Source: Streptomyces hayashii (GTDB lineage Bacteria; Actinomycetota; Actinomycetes; Streptomycetales; Streptomycetaceae). Taken from it: a stretch of 64,000 nucleotides of DNA. The notes below the pieces were generated by a model that saw only the letters and a list, made by a program, of their open reading frames with translations, searched no databases and was not told where the DNA came from. Within the stretch, counting starts at the first letter, position 1; each line of letters opens with the position of its first letter. The position numbers and the translations under genes were made by a program. Positions 38,478 to 46,739 of the stretch are shown piece by piece. Location of the stretch: contig NZ_JAHHIU010000039.1 in assembly GCF_024539815.1 (NCBI RefSeq), forward strand, positions 1 to 64,000. Direction: 5' to 3'.

Positions 38478-39206
38478 CGGACTGGGCGTCGGGGACGAAG
38501 TGTTGACGTTGAGGTCAGGGCGGGCGGCGAGGACGATGACGGGGGCGCCGGGCTGAGGCGGGGGCGGGGTGAGTTGGTCCTTCGGGAGCTTGGGCGGGGT
38601 GGACTGCTGGAAGTTGACCAGTTCGCCGTTGATCACACCTGTGTTCTCCAGAACGGTGATGTGGTCCAGGACGGTGTCGTTGGCGAGGTCCGCGAGTTGA
38701 CGGACCAGGGTGTTCCTGGTGGTCGCGCGGATTTTCGCGATGACCGGGAAGATCTGGCCGTGGGTGACGCGCATGATGTTGGCGGCGGTGCTGTCGAACT
38801 GCCTGCCGGACTCCGCCGCCGAGGTCGCCACGAACTGCTGCTGTTGCGGACTGGCCTGATTGGGCAGCGTGACGTTCAACATGGGCGCGATCTTGAGGCA
38901 CATCGCGTCCAGACCGGCGTGCCCGACGATCAGGTGTTTGCCGGCCTCCTTCATCTCCGGTGTCGAGCCCTTCTCCATGGCCATCTCTCCCAGGGGGTAC
39001 TCCCACAGACCCGCCGCGCGGACCTTGACGACGAAGTCGCGGTCCGCCTCCGTCAGCGGGCCGAACTGGGTGTTGGCGATGATGCGGGAAGTGTCGCTCG
39101 ACGTGGTCTGGATGCCGAGCATGGCCGGGTAGGCGAGAGCGCTGAGGGTCAGGCCGAGAGCGCCGACCACGAAGACTGTTCCTATCTTGCTGCGCGATGT
39201 GGGCAT
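38466..39206 (-). CDS. Secreted DUF4142 (ferritin-like) protein
   Basis: 246 residues. An N-terminal signal or anchor (residues 8-28) is followed by a helical DUF4142 core (LTEADRDFVVKVRAAGLWE, later GKHLIVGHAGLDAM and RVTHGQIFP), and a Pro-rich tail. DUF4142 domains are four-helix bundles often found in envelope-stress gene sets; function is not established. GGAGG is five to six bases before ATG 39206. An operator copy lies 64 bases upstream. Confidence 0.88.
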   Translation of the reverse strand: MPTSRSKIGTVFVVGALGLTLSALAYPAMLGIQTTSSDTSRIIANTQFGPLTEADRDFVVKVRAAGLWEYPLGEMAMEKGSTPEMKEAGKHLIVGHAGLDAMCLKIAPMLNVTLPNQASPQQQQFVATSAAESGRQFDSTAANIMRVTHGQIFPVIAKIRATTRNTLVRQLADLANDTVLDHITVLENTGVINGELVNFQQSTPPKLPKDQLTPPPPQPGAPVIVLAARPDLNVNTSSPTPSPSAG

Positions 39207-39270
39207 GGGTGCCTCCGGACGAGAGGAGTGCGGACGACAAGAGGTACGGATGTGCGGCGTCCCCGGATCA

Positions 39271-39283
39271 TTGCAGCAGGCAA
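39271..39283. promoter_or_regulatory. Palindromic operator, one mismatch: TTGCA-GCA-GGCAA
   Basis: Twelve of 13 positions compatible with the palindrome; located 64 bases upstream of the DUF4142 start. Confidence 0.65.
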
Positions 39284-39643
39284 AATTTGCACGGGGTGGT
39301 GTGGTGTGCGTCACAGCCTTTGGCCCCGGGGTGTAAGTCGGCCGGGGAGCGGTGCCACGGGTATCGGTCACACGCCCACGGGTGGAGTGAGGTGACGGGC
39401 TCTCCAGGCCGGTGCGGGAGGAGGTGTGACCTGCGAGGCAGGCAGTTTGGGGCGGTCTCCTGGAGAGGGTCTGGCCGAAGCTGACGGAACCGGTGCTCAG
39501 GATCGCGGGGCGCCGCCGTTCGATGATTGGTCCGCCGCAGCGGTCGACAAAGCCCCTCGGGCGCGCGGCGGCGGTCGCTCCGCCCTGCAGAACATCGGGT
39601 GCGTCGGTTCCTGCCGACTCCGGAGGCGGCCACGGGCCCGCAC
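39284..39643. other. Gap without a recognisable gene
   Basis: About 360 bases between the DUF4142 promoter and the STAS gene stop. Open frames on both strands are Arg/Pro-rich noise; no hairpin or repeat stands out. Confidence 0.45.
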
Positions 39644-40081
39644 TCAGGGCGCGCCCTCCAAAGCGAGCTGGGTGGTCAGACCCGCCCGCTCCGCAGTGGC
39701 CCGGAGCACCCCGCTGGCTCGGGTGAACTGCACGTCGATACCGGCCAGGGGCAGAGTCCGGCGAATACTCAGCAGGGTGTACAGACCCGGGTAGTCGCAG
39801 AAGGTGATGCCCGACAGGTCCAGCACCAGCAAGCCACCGGCGGAGTGGGCGGCGAGCGCGGCCAGATGCTCTCGGAGTGCATGCGCGGTGTCGGCGTCGA
39901 GCTCTCCGGCGAGATGCAACTCCAGTCGCGGCGGAAGGCGTCCTCCGCTCTCTCGGCGGACGGACAGTCTCGAGGACGAAGCCGCTTCATAGGGCTCTTG
40001 CAGCAGGGTCGACTCGTCGCCGCCCGCTAGTGCGGCACCGACTGTCTCATCATCCTGCGGGTTGGGCTGAGATGGTGGCAT
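39644..40081 (-). CDS. STAS-domain anti-sigma factor antagonist
   Basis: 145 residues. After a disordered 55-residue N-terminus comes a STAS domain: LHLAGELDADTAHALREHL, then LLVLDLSGITFCDYPGLYTL. The phosphorylatable Ser/Thr normally sits at the DSSG-like position; here the sequence is CDYPG, so the usual serine is absent. It may act constitutively or bind another ligand. Start ATG 40081 is chosen because homology and the operator at 40169 lie on either side; ribosome site weak. Possible partner of the nearby SpoIIE-type phosphatase. Confidence 0.85.
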   Translation of the reverse strand: MPPSQPNPQDDETVGAALAGGDESTLLQEPYEAASSSRLSVRRESGGRLPPRLELHLAGELDADTAHALREHLAALAAHSAGGLLVLDLSGITFCDYPGLYTLLSIRRTLPLAGIDVQFTRASGVLRATAERAGLTTQLALEGAP

Positions 40082-40168
40082 CGGCTTTCCGGATCGGCTC
40101 GGCAACAGTTGCCGACCAGACTTCCCGGCGCACCAGGAAGCATCAGCAGCGCTTCCACGCCTGCATCT

Positions 40169-40181
40169 TTGCATAGGGTAA
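40169..40181. promoter_or_regulatory. Palindromic operator, degenerate: TTGCA-TAG-GGTAA
   Basis: Left half perfect, two changes in the right half; 87 bases upstream of the STAS gene start. Confidence 0.5.
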
Positions 40182-40254
40182 AGATCGGCATCAACACCCG
40201 GCGAAGACTTTCGTCCCGCCGACGTGATCGCCGTCATCAGGCCCGCAGATGACG

Positions 40255-40296
40255 CCGCCCCGTGCGGGCGGCCGTCTGGCCGCCCGCACGGGGCGG
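40255..40296 (-). terminator. Very strong hairpin after the copper operon
   Basis: Nineteen-base perfect stem (CCGCCCCGTGCGGGCGGCC) with a 4-base loop, downstream of the minus-strand copCD gene. The rest of 40082-40538 shows no gene. Confidence 0.85.
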
Positions 40297-40538
40297 GTGT
40301 CAGCTCTGTCACCCGTCGTCGAGAGCCAGGCTGCTCCACGAAACCGGAAGCCGACGGGCCAGAACGTCCGCCACGCTGCGTGTGAGGGCACCCGCCTCGC
40401 TCCTGACCCACACCGGACGAGCCCCTGAGTCAGGCGCCCATGGACGACCACGGCCGCCTCACTCACCTGCTCCCGCCCGGGAGGACCTGGAGACTCAGCG
40501 CGTGTTTTGCGCAATGCGAGAAGACGGGACGAGGGTTG

Positions 40539-42407
40539 TCAGGGTCCGATGTCGACCTGGTGCTCCACGGTGACCTGGTCGACTTCCGACGCTCGTACAG
40601 TGACCCGCATCGTCCACGTCCCTTCCGTGGGCAGGGTGAGACTGTCACTGCCCCAGTAGCCGCGCTCGTCCACGAGCTCCGCATCCAGGGGGCCCACGCC
40701 CTGCGAAACCAGGGTGCAGGCGAGACGCAGTTCGGGCACAGGTACGAGCCCGCCGTCTGCGCCGTAGACGACCGCCTGGACCGCGTTGCGTCCGACCCGC
40801 CCGGGTTCCAGGACGATCTGCACCCTGCCGCTCCCCAGGGGTCCCAGGGTGCGACTGCCGGTGTCGAAGGGGACCATCGACAAGGACTGAGTGGGTTGAC
40901 CGGGCACGAGAACCGCCAGTGCCGCCGACTCCTCGGCCGCCCGTCCGGTCTGCGTCCCGGTCAGCATGGTGGTGAGCATCAGGACCACCATGCCGACCGC
41001 CACCTCGGCCAGCACGCACCGGCGCAGCCCGCGCCGCTGCGCTGTCCGCTCCGTCGGAACCCCGGCCCTGGACGGGACGGTGCCGCAGGGATCGTCCGCC
41101 TCCCGGCCGCCCACCGCGATCGGCGCCTGCTCCGGCTCGGGCGCCGTGAGCAGCCGCCCGGTCCAGCGCCGTGACTGCGCGGCCACCGCCAGTACTACCA
41201 GCACGGTCCACACCTTGAGCGACAGCGTCCTGCCGTACCCGGTGTGCAGCAGCGCGTCCCAGGACCCCAGCCCGCGCCACGACTGGTAGACGCCGGTGGC
41301 GGCGAGAACCGCCACCGAGACGAACGCCAGCCGGGAGAAGCGGGCGACCGCGGCGGGAGGGAGCGGATCGTCGTCCGGCGCCCGGTACAGGGTGGTGAGC
41401 AGGGCGGCCAGCCCGCCCAGCCACACCGCCATCGCGAGCAGATGCAGTGCGGTGGAGACGACCGCCACGGGGACCTGGACGCCGACCGCGGCATGCTCGG
41501 CCACTACCCAGGTCGCTGCCAGGGCCAGGGCGAACAGGACACCGGCCATCCTCCCGAGTCGGCCGGCGCTTTGGCGGACCCTCCGGTTCCGAACGAGCAC
41601 GGCCAAGACGAGCAGCAGCACCAGCCGCACCAGCAGGGCGACGCCCGACCGGGTCTCCATCGTGCCGCGCAGCGACCGCGCGTCGAACACCGCGCCCGGT
41701 CCTTCGCCGCTGTCGTAAGGTCCGCGGAGCAGCACCAAGGCCAAGGTGGACAGCGCCAGGACCCACCAGCCGGTCACGAAAAGTCGGCGTACGGCTCGCC
41801 GGGCCGTGGCCGTCGGCCAGCAGGCCAGGACGAACACGGCGATGCCGATGAGCAGGGCCAGTCCCGCGTAGGCGACGTAGCGGGCCGTATCGTTCAGCGT
41901 GCTCGTGGCCCTGGGTACGGCCGGCTGCGCGGTGGCGGCGGGCCTGGCGGGCGAGCGTTTGCCGACGGAGAAGGTGAAGGCTCCGGTCACGGCGTGGCTG
42001 TCCGCCGACACCACCCGCCAGGAGACGGTGTACGTGCCCTGGCCGAGCCCTCCGGCGAGGCGGACGCGGGCCGTGTTGCCCTGTCCGTCGGCGTGCTCCG
42101 GATCGCCCGCTGTCGCCGGGCGGTTGTCGGGGTCGAGGACGCGGACGGAGTTCTCGACGAGAGCGACGGCTTCGTCGAAGGTCACCGTGATCTGTCGTGG
42201 CGCGGTCTTCAGGACGACGCCCTCGCGGGGGTCGCTGCTCGTGAACACGGCGTGCGCGGAGGCCGGGGTCACACCGGCCAGGAGAGAGAGGGTGAACGCC
42301 ACAGCCACGACGAGCAGGGCCCGGTACGTCCGGTGGGCGCCAGGTGTCGGCCGACGTACGGGACTGGAGAGCGTTACCCGGACGCCGAAGGCGGACGCTC
42401 GGTTCAC
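40539..42407 (-). CDS. CopC-CopD fusion, copper resistance/uptake membrane protein (YcnJ-like)
   Basis: 622 residues. Signal peptide at about 28-50, then a mature CopC domain starting HAVFTSSDPREG with the conserved His after cleavage, and later VVSADSHAVTG. Residues about 175-500 hold some eight transmembrane spans of CopD, including histidines in AEHAAVGV and TALHLLAMAVWLGG. A C-terminal beta-rich periplasmic domain (YtkA-like) completes it. It binds periplasmic copper and moves it across the membrane. GTG start overlaps the ycnI-like stop (GTGA), so the two are translationally coupled. Confidence 0.93.
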   Translation of the reverse strand: MNRASAFGVRVTLSSPVRRPTPGAHRTYRALLVVAVAFTLSLLAGVTPASAHAVFTSSDPREGVVLKTAPRQITVTFDEAVALVENSVRVLDPDNRPATAGDPEHADGQGNTARVRLAGGLGQGTYTVSWRVVSADSHAVTGAFTFSVGKRSPARPAATAQPAVPRATSTLNDTARYVAYAGLALLIGIAVFVLACWPTATARRAVRRLFVTGWWVLALSTLALVLLRGPYDSGEGPGAVFDARSLRGTMETRSGVALLVRLVLLLVLAVLVRNRRVRQSAGRLGRMAGVLFALALAATWVVAEHAAVGVQVPVAVVSTALHLLAMAVWLGGLAALLTTLYRAPDDDPLPPAAVARFSRLAFVSVAVLAATGVYQSWRGLGSWDALLHTGYGRTLSLKVWTVLVVLAVAAQSRRWTGRLLTAPEPEQAPIAVGGREADDPCGTVPSRAGVPTERTAQRRGLRRCVLAEVAVGMVVLMLTTMLTGTQTGRAAEESAALAVLVPGQPTQSLSMVPFDTGSRTLGPLGSGRVQIVLEPGRVGRNAVQAVVYGADGGLVPVPELRLACTLVSQGVGPLDAELVDERGYWGSDSLTLPTEGTWTMRVTVRASEVDQVTVEHQVDIGP

Positions 42408-43135
42408 CGCGCACCGCCCCGCCCGGCGGGGCGCCGGTTCAGCCGCCAGGCGAATGCGCCGAGCCCGAGCAGGGCGGCGGCTGTCCCGGCGGCGATTAGC
42501 TCTCCGAGCGGGTTCTCACCCTCCGCGCGCGCCGAGGCATTGGCGTCACCGCCGTCGGAGGGGCCGTCGGGCGGTGTGCGGGACGCCCGTGCGGAAGGCG
42601 GGCTGAGGGGCTGCGCGTCGGCGGTCGCGGGCCTCAGCTTCAGCACCGGAGCTGGCTGGTCCGACTCCGCTTCCTGCGTGGGCAGTTCGGTCCAGCGCGA
42701 GACCCTGCCGTCGCCGTAGGTGTCGACGGTCTTGAACACGAGCTCTTGGACGTCGGGCAACTGGCGCACGGTGATCGCGTGTTCGGCGTCCGCTCCCGTC
42801 GCCAGAGCAGGGCCGCCGATCGTGTAGCCGTCCGAGGTGGTCTTCAAAGTCCAGCGCTTCGGGGCGTGCGCGAGCGTCACGTCGTCCGGCTCGATGCCTT
42901 TCGGCAGGGCGACGCGCACCCGGGCGAAGCCCGCCGTGTCGGACTCGGCCTCGGAGGTGAAGGTGAGGTTGACATTGCGGGCCAGAGCCCTCGGGGTGTC
43001 GGCCTCGACCTCCGTGTGGGCGGACGCGGGGTGGGCCAGGACGAAAGCGGATGTCAGAGCGAGGGCGCCGACCACGGCGATGCGGCCGAACTCGCGAGCA
43101 GCGGGATTCAGGGATTGCACGGAAGGCAGGGGCAC
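42404..43135 (-). CDS. YcnI-type copper-binding membrane protein (DUF1775)
   Basis: 243 residues. The signal peptide ends ASAHTEVEAD, leaving the conserved N-terminal His that coordinates copper in YcnI proteins. The DUF1775 beta-sandwich runs to about residue 160, with conserved tryptophans in KRWTLK and SRWTELP. A Pro/Ala linker and a C-terminal membrane helix (GTAAALLGLGAFAWRL) anchor it. GTG 43135 has GGAG eight bases upstream. Part of a three-gene copper operon with the CopCD gene downstream and a membrane protein upstream. Confidence 0.92.
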   Translation of the reverse strand: MPLPSVQSLNPAAREFGRIAVVGALALTSAFVLAHPASAHTEVEADTPRALARNVNLTFTSEAESDTAGFARVRVALPKGIEPDDVTLAHAPKRWTLKTTSDGYTIGGPALATGADAEHAITVRQLPDVQELVFKTVDTYGDGRVSRWTELPTQEAESDQPAPVLKLRPATADAQPLSPPSARASRTPPDGPSDGGDANASARAEGENPLGELIAAGTAAALLGLGAFAWRLNRRPAGRGGAR

Positions 43136-43856
43136 GAACGAACTCCGGAAGCGTCAGGCCGGGCGGGCTTCGACCCGGCCGGGATGATGGCGAAGGGACC
43201 GGAACAACGAGGTCTTCCGGTGGCCCCCTGCGCGGCAGCGCATGTTCCGGCACTCCGAAACCGATCGGCAGGCAAGTCCCTCGGCACGCCACTCGCCGCA
43301 AGACCGGCAGTGCCCGGCGCACCGGGCGCATCAGCAGCTTGACCCACAACCGTCTCAGCCGCCCACGCGCGGCCACGATCACGCGTCGTGCCGTGCGGGC
43401 GCCGGCCAACGCGGCCGCGACGGCCGCGTCGGCCTGGTGCAGCAGCCATGCCACGGCGAGCGCTGCGCCCATGTGGACAGCGGTCATAGCGGCGGAGGAC
43501 TGGTGCCAGGAGTGGCCGTCGCCGGAGGCCGTCACGGAGCCGGCGGGACCGGCGTGGGCCGCCGTGTTCCGGTGCCCGTCGGCCGCCCAGGCGAGAGCCA
43601 GATGGAGCGCACCCTGCACGGCCAGCGTGCATCCGACCGTGGCCAGCGGGGAGAAACGACGGCGGGCGGCGGGCCAGACACCCGCGAACTGCAGGATCAC
43701 AAGGGCGGCCACGAGGCGCCACGGCTCTGCCGCGCCGCCGGTCGCATGGTGGCCGAGGGCGGCGAGGACGCTGCCCGCCACGGCGAAGACTCCCGCCCGG
43801 GCACAGGCGCCCGACGTGTTCGCCCGCTCTCCCTCTCCCCTCTCAGGGAGGGACAC
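42546..43856 (-). CDS. Membrane protein of the copper operon, 3' end probably frameshifted
   Basis: The N-terminal 235 residues look genuine: hydrophobic segments such as VAGSVLAALGHHATGG, LVAALVILQFAGVWPAARRRF and MGAALAVAWLLHQAD, with a His-rich loop suited to metal. The frame then runs on for about 200 Arg-rich residues through the ycnI-like gene in another frame, which is not plausible protein. A shift of one frame near 43200 would give a stop at 43154-43156, ending EARPA about 20 bases before the ycnI-like start, as expected in an operon. I therefore think the natural end is near 43154. GTG 43856 is the likely start; the frame reaches 43919. Confidence 0.55.
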   Translation of the reverse strand: MSLPERGEGERANTSGACARAGVFAVAGSVLAALGHHATGGAAEPWRLVAALVILQFAGVWPAARRRFSPLATVGCTLAVQGALHLALAWAADGHRNTAAHAGPAGSVTASGDGHSWHQSSAAMTAVHMGAALAVAWLLHQADAAVAAALAGARTARRVIVAARGRLRRLWVKLLMRPVRRALPVLRRVACRGTCLPIGFGVPEHALPRRGPPEDLVVPVPSPSSRPGRSPPGLTLPEFVRAPAFRAIPESRCSRVRPHRRGRRPRSDIRFRPGPPRVRPHGGRGRHPEGSGPQCQPHLHLRGRVRHGGLRPGARRPAERHRAGRRDARARPEALDFEDHLGRLHDRRPCSGDGSGRRTRDHRAPVARRPRARVQDRRHLRRRQGLALDRTAHAGSGVGPASSGAEAEARDRRRAAPQPAFRTGVPHTARRPLRRR

Positions 43857-44049
43857 GCAGGCGCCCTTTCGCACGTCTACCCCCTCGCAGGCTCGACCGT
43901 ATCCGGTGCGTCGGCGCACCCCGTCATGGTGCGGGTACGGCGGCGGATCCCCCAGCGTTCACTCTCCTGGCCCGCAGTGCCGCCCGCCCGTCGTCCTCAC
44001 CGGAGGCCGTCACCAGCGGACGTGCTCGCATCGCCCCACTTGACATGCT

Positions 44050-44062
44050 TTGCATAATGCAA
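44050..44062. promoter_or_regulatory. Palindromic operator TTGCA-TAA-TGCAA
   Basis: Best copy: CTTTGCATAATGCAAAG is perfectly symmetrical over 17 bases. It ends 19 bases before the ClC start codon, so a bound protein would block the promoter or leader. Confidence 0.8.
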
Positions 44063-44081
44063 AGGTACGGAAGGGGCAGCA

Positions 44082-45875
44082 ATGAGTGCCATCCAAACGG
44101 CCAAGAACATGCCGGCCGCGGCGCAGAAGACACCGATCGGTCTCCCACCCTCGCGGAGACTCACCGATCTGCGCTCCGCGCCCTGGGGCCTGCCGGTACT
44201 GGCCGTGGTGGTCGGCGCCGGGGCGGGAGCGGGATCGATCGTCTTCCGCTGGTGCATCACCACCTTCACACACCTCTTCTCCGGCCACGGCGACTACGCC
44301 GCGTCCCCGGGCTCCGGCAATCCGCACGTGCCGTGGCTGGGCCCGTACTTCGTGCTGATCGCTCCCGTGCTCGGCGGCCTGCTCTACGGGCCGTTGGTGT
44401 ACCGCTTCGCCAGGGAGGCCCGCGGACACGGGGTACCCGAGGTGATGGTGGCCGTCGCCCAGCGCGGCGGGCGGATCAGCCCCAAGGTGGCCGTCGTGAA
44501 GACGCTGGCCTCCGCGCTGACCATCGGCTCGGGCGGCTCGGTGGGCCGGGAGGGGCCGATCGTGCAGATCGGCTCGGCACTCGGCTCAACGCTCGGCCGT
44601 CTGGCGAAGGTGCCCGAGGGACGGATGAAGCTCCTCGTCGCCTGCGGCGCGGCAGGCGGCATCGCCGCCACCTTCAACGCTCCCCTCGCCGGAGTCTTCT
44701 TCGCCATGGAGCTGATCCTGGGCACGTTCAGCACCGAGGCGTTCGGCGCGACCGTACTGGCCAGCGTGACGGCGAGCGTCATCGGCCGGGCGGCCTTCGG
44801 CGACGTGGCCTTCCTGAGCCTGCCGGACTTCCACGTGGACCATCTCGCGCAATACGGCCTGTTCGCCGCGCTGGGTGTGGTGGCCGCTCTGGTCGGCGTG
44901 GGCTTCTCGCGGTTCCTGTACCTGATCGAGGACGCCTGCGACTGGCTGTGGCGCGGCCCCGAGTGGCTGCGCCCGGCGGTCGGCGGCCTCGCGCTGGGCC
45001 TGGTGCTGCTTGCCCTGCCCGAGATGTACGGCGTCGGCTACCCGGTCCTGCAGAAGGCGACCGAGGGCGGGTACGCGGTCGGCTTCCTGCTGTTGCTGCT
45101 GGCCGGCAAGATGCTGGCGACCAGCCTGACGATCGGCATCGGCGGCTCGGGCGGCGTCTTCGCGCCCAGCCTGTTCATCGGGGCGATGCTCGGCGCGGCG
45201 TACGGCATCGGCGCGCACGACCTGCTGCCCGGCACCGCCGGCGCGGTGGGCGCGTACGCACTGGTCGGGATGGGCGCCGTCTTCGCCGGTGCCTCCCGCG
45301 CGCCGATCACCGCCGTGGTGATCCTCTTCGAGCTCACCGGCGAGTACTCGATCATCCTGCCGCTGATGCTGGCGATCGTGCTCGCCACCGCCACCAGCCG
45401 TGTGCTGTCCCGGGACACCGTCTACACGCTCAAGCTGCGCCGCCGCGGCATCGACATCGAGGGTCCCGCGCGGGGCGCACGGCTCGGTGCGCAGCGGGTC
45501 GACGCCGTCATGGAGCCCCTGCCCTCGTCCCTGTCGTGGTCGACACCGCTCCCCGACGCCGCCGACCTGCTGAGCCTTTCCGGCCACGGCGCGCTGCCGG
45601 TCGCGGACGAGGCGGGCGCGTACGCCGGGGTGGTCACCGCCCAGGCGGTCGCCGAGGCCCTCGCCGAGCAGCCGGACGCCGTGCCCACCCAGGTCGGCCA
45701 ACTCGCCGAGCGACCCGCGCCCGTCACCGCGGACCAGTCCCTCGCGCAGGCGCTGAACACTTTGCTCGCGGCGGCGGGAACAGGGGTCCCGGTCCTCGAT
45801 CACGCGCACGGCGAGCCGGTCGGCTGGCTCAGCCACCAAAGCGCCCTGCGCGCGGTGCATCCGGCGGGCGCATAG
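44082..45875 (+). CDS. ClC-family chloride channel/antiporter with CBS domains
   Basis: 597 residues. ClC selectivity motifs are all visible: GSGGSVGREGPIVQ (the gating Glu in GREGP), GIGGSGGVFAPSL, and a late MGAVFAGASRAPITA helix. About ten to twelve membrane spans fill residues 35-440. Residues 465-595 are a CBS pair. GREGP with glutamate fits proton-coupled exchange or gated anion conduction, often linked with acid or osmotic stress. Operator copy immediately upstream. Confidence 0.95.
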   Translation: MSAIQTAKNMPAAAQKTPIGLPPSRRLTDLRSAPWGLPVLAVVVGAGAGAGSIVFRWCITTFTHLFSGHGDYAASPGSGNPHVPWLGPYFVLIAPVLGGLLYGPLVYRFAREARGHGVPEVMVAVAQRGGRISPKVAVVKTLASALTIGSGGSVGREGPIVQIGSALGSTLGRLAKVPEGRMKLLVACGAAGGIAATFNAPLAGVFFAMELILGTFSTEAFGATVLASVTASVIGRAAFGDVAFLSLPDFHVDHLAQYGLFAALGVVAALVGVGFSRFLYLIEDACDWLWRGPEWLRPAVGGLALGLVLLALPEMYGVGYPVLQKATEGGYAVGFLLLLLAGKMLATSLTIGIGGSGGVFAPSLFIGAMLGAAYGIGAHDLLPGTAGAVGAYALVGMGAVFAGASRAPITAVVILFELTGEYSIILPLMLAIVLATATSRVLSRDTVYTLKLRRRGIDIEGPARGARLGAQRVDAVMEPLPSSLSWSTPLPDAADLLSLSGHGALPVADEAGAYAGVVTAQAVAEALAEQPDAVPTQVGQLAERPAPVTADQSLAQALNTLLAAAGTGVPVLDHAHGEPVGWLSHQSALRAVHPAGA

Positions 45876-45981
45876 AACACGCCCTGCCTCCACGGCCCCG
45901 GCAGGGCGAATACCGGACACACCTGGGCCACATGCACCGGCTCGGCCCTCGCAGACCAACGCACGGCACTTCACCCTTATG

Positions 45982-45994
45982 TTGCACTGTGCAA
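45982..45994. promoter_or_regulatory. Palindromic operator TTGCA-CTG-TGCAA
   Basis: Perfect palindrome 49 bases before the zinc-ribbon gene start. Confidence 0.75.
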
Positions 45995-46043
45995 AAATGG
46001 GTAGAGGCGACTTTAACGCACCCATCGCTCCCGGGAGGCCACC

Positions 46044-46289
46044 ATGCCCACGAACCACGTCCGGCGCGCGTACTCCTTCGTGTGCCTCGACTGCGGACAC
46101 GGCTGGGAAGGCGCGTACGACATCGACGTGACCGTGGACGAGCACGCCCGGATCACCGCCGACTACCAGCTCGACGGCGAACGCGTACCGTCCCCGCTGC
46201 AGTCACCGCAGTGCCCTTCCTGCGAGGGGCACAAGATACGCATCATGCGGCCGGGGCGTGTGGCTTCGGCCCATCTGTACGAGAGGTGA
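46044..46289 (+). CDS. Small zinc-ribbon protein
   Basis: 81 residues with two CxxC pairs (CLDCGHGW near 14-21 and CPSC near 58-61), separated by an acidic strand region. A single zinc-ribbon domain, of a type common in actinomycetes next to universal-stress and CBS genes; no defined function. CGGGAGG lies upstream of the ATG. It is the last member of the gene set preceded by the palindromic operator. Confidence 0.85.
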   Translation: MPTNHVRRAYSFVCLDCGHGWEGAYDIDVTVDEHARITADYQLDGERVPSPLQSPQCPSCEGHKIRIMRPGRVASAHLYER

Positions 46290-46695
46290 CCGGCGCGGCG
46301 GCGGGCTTCCGTCGGACCCCACCGGGCCCGACGGGACGCGCCGTTCAGAGCAGTCGCCCTCCGCGCACGCTGACGGCCGGGCAGGGGCGACCCGAAGACA
46401 CCCCGATGAGCAGGCCGGGTTGAGGGTGAGGTCGGCTGCCCTCCTCGTGGGCCGTACCATCGAAGAGTCCGGGGGAGTGCCGGGAGGTTGTCCGCCGCGC
46501 GTGACCTGGTGTCTCGCAGGGCCCGTGGCCCTCACTCGCCGATGATCTTCCCGCTCCGTGGTGCAGAACTGCCGGAGCGGCCCCAGCCGGACATCGCGAG
46601 TGCTGCAAGCGGCTTGCCCGTCACCGAGGAGCCCCCGCGTCCATGACCTGGCCATCGGCCGGTCTCGTCATCTTCTGCGAGGTTCGACAGGGCAG
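46290..46695. other. Gap without a recognisable gene
   Basis: About 400 bases between the zinc-ribbon gene and the ectoine operon terminator. Frames on both strands lack recognisable domains and codon pattern. Confidence 0.45.
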
Positions 46696-46732
46696 GCGGC
46701 CCGGCCGTGCGCCTCCGCTTCGGCCGGGCCGC
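46696..46732 (-). terminator. Hairpin after the ectoine operon
   Basis: Twelve-base perfect stem (GCGGCCCGGCCG) with a 13-base loop, directly after the ectD stop. Confidence 0.7.
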
Positions 46733-46739
46733 GGGAAAC

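Noticed and set aside
40507..40519. TTGCG-CAA-TGCGA, a near copy of the palindromic operator
   Set aside because: Symmetrical changes in both halves and position just after the copCD stop, with no gene start to control. Not counted as a regulon site.
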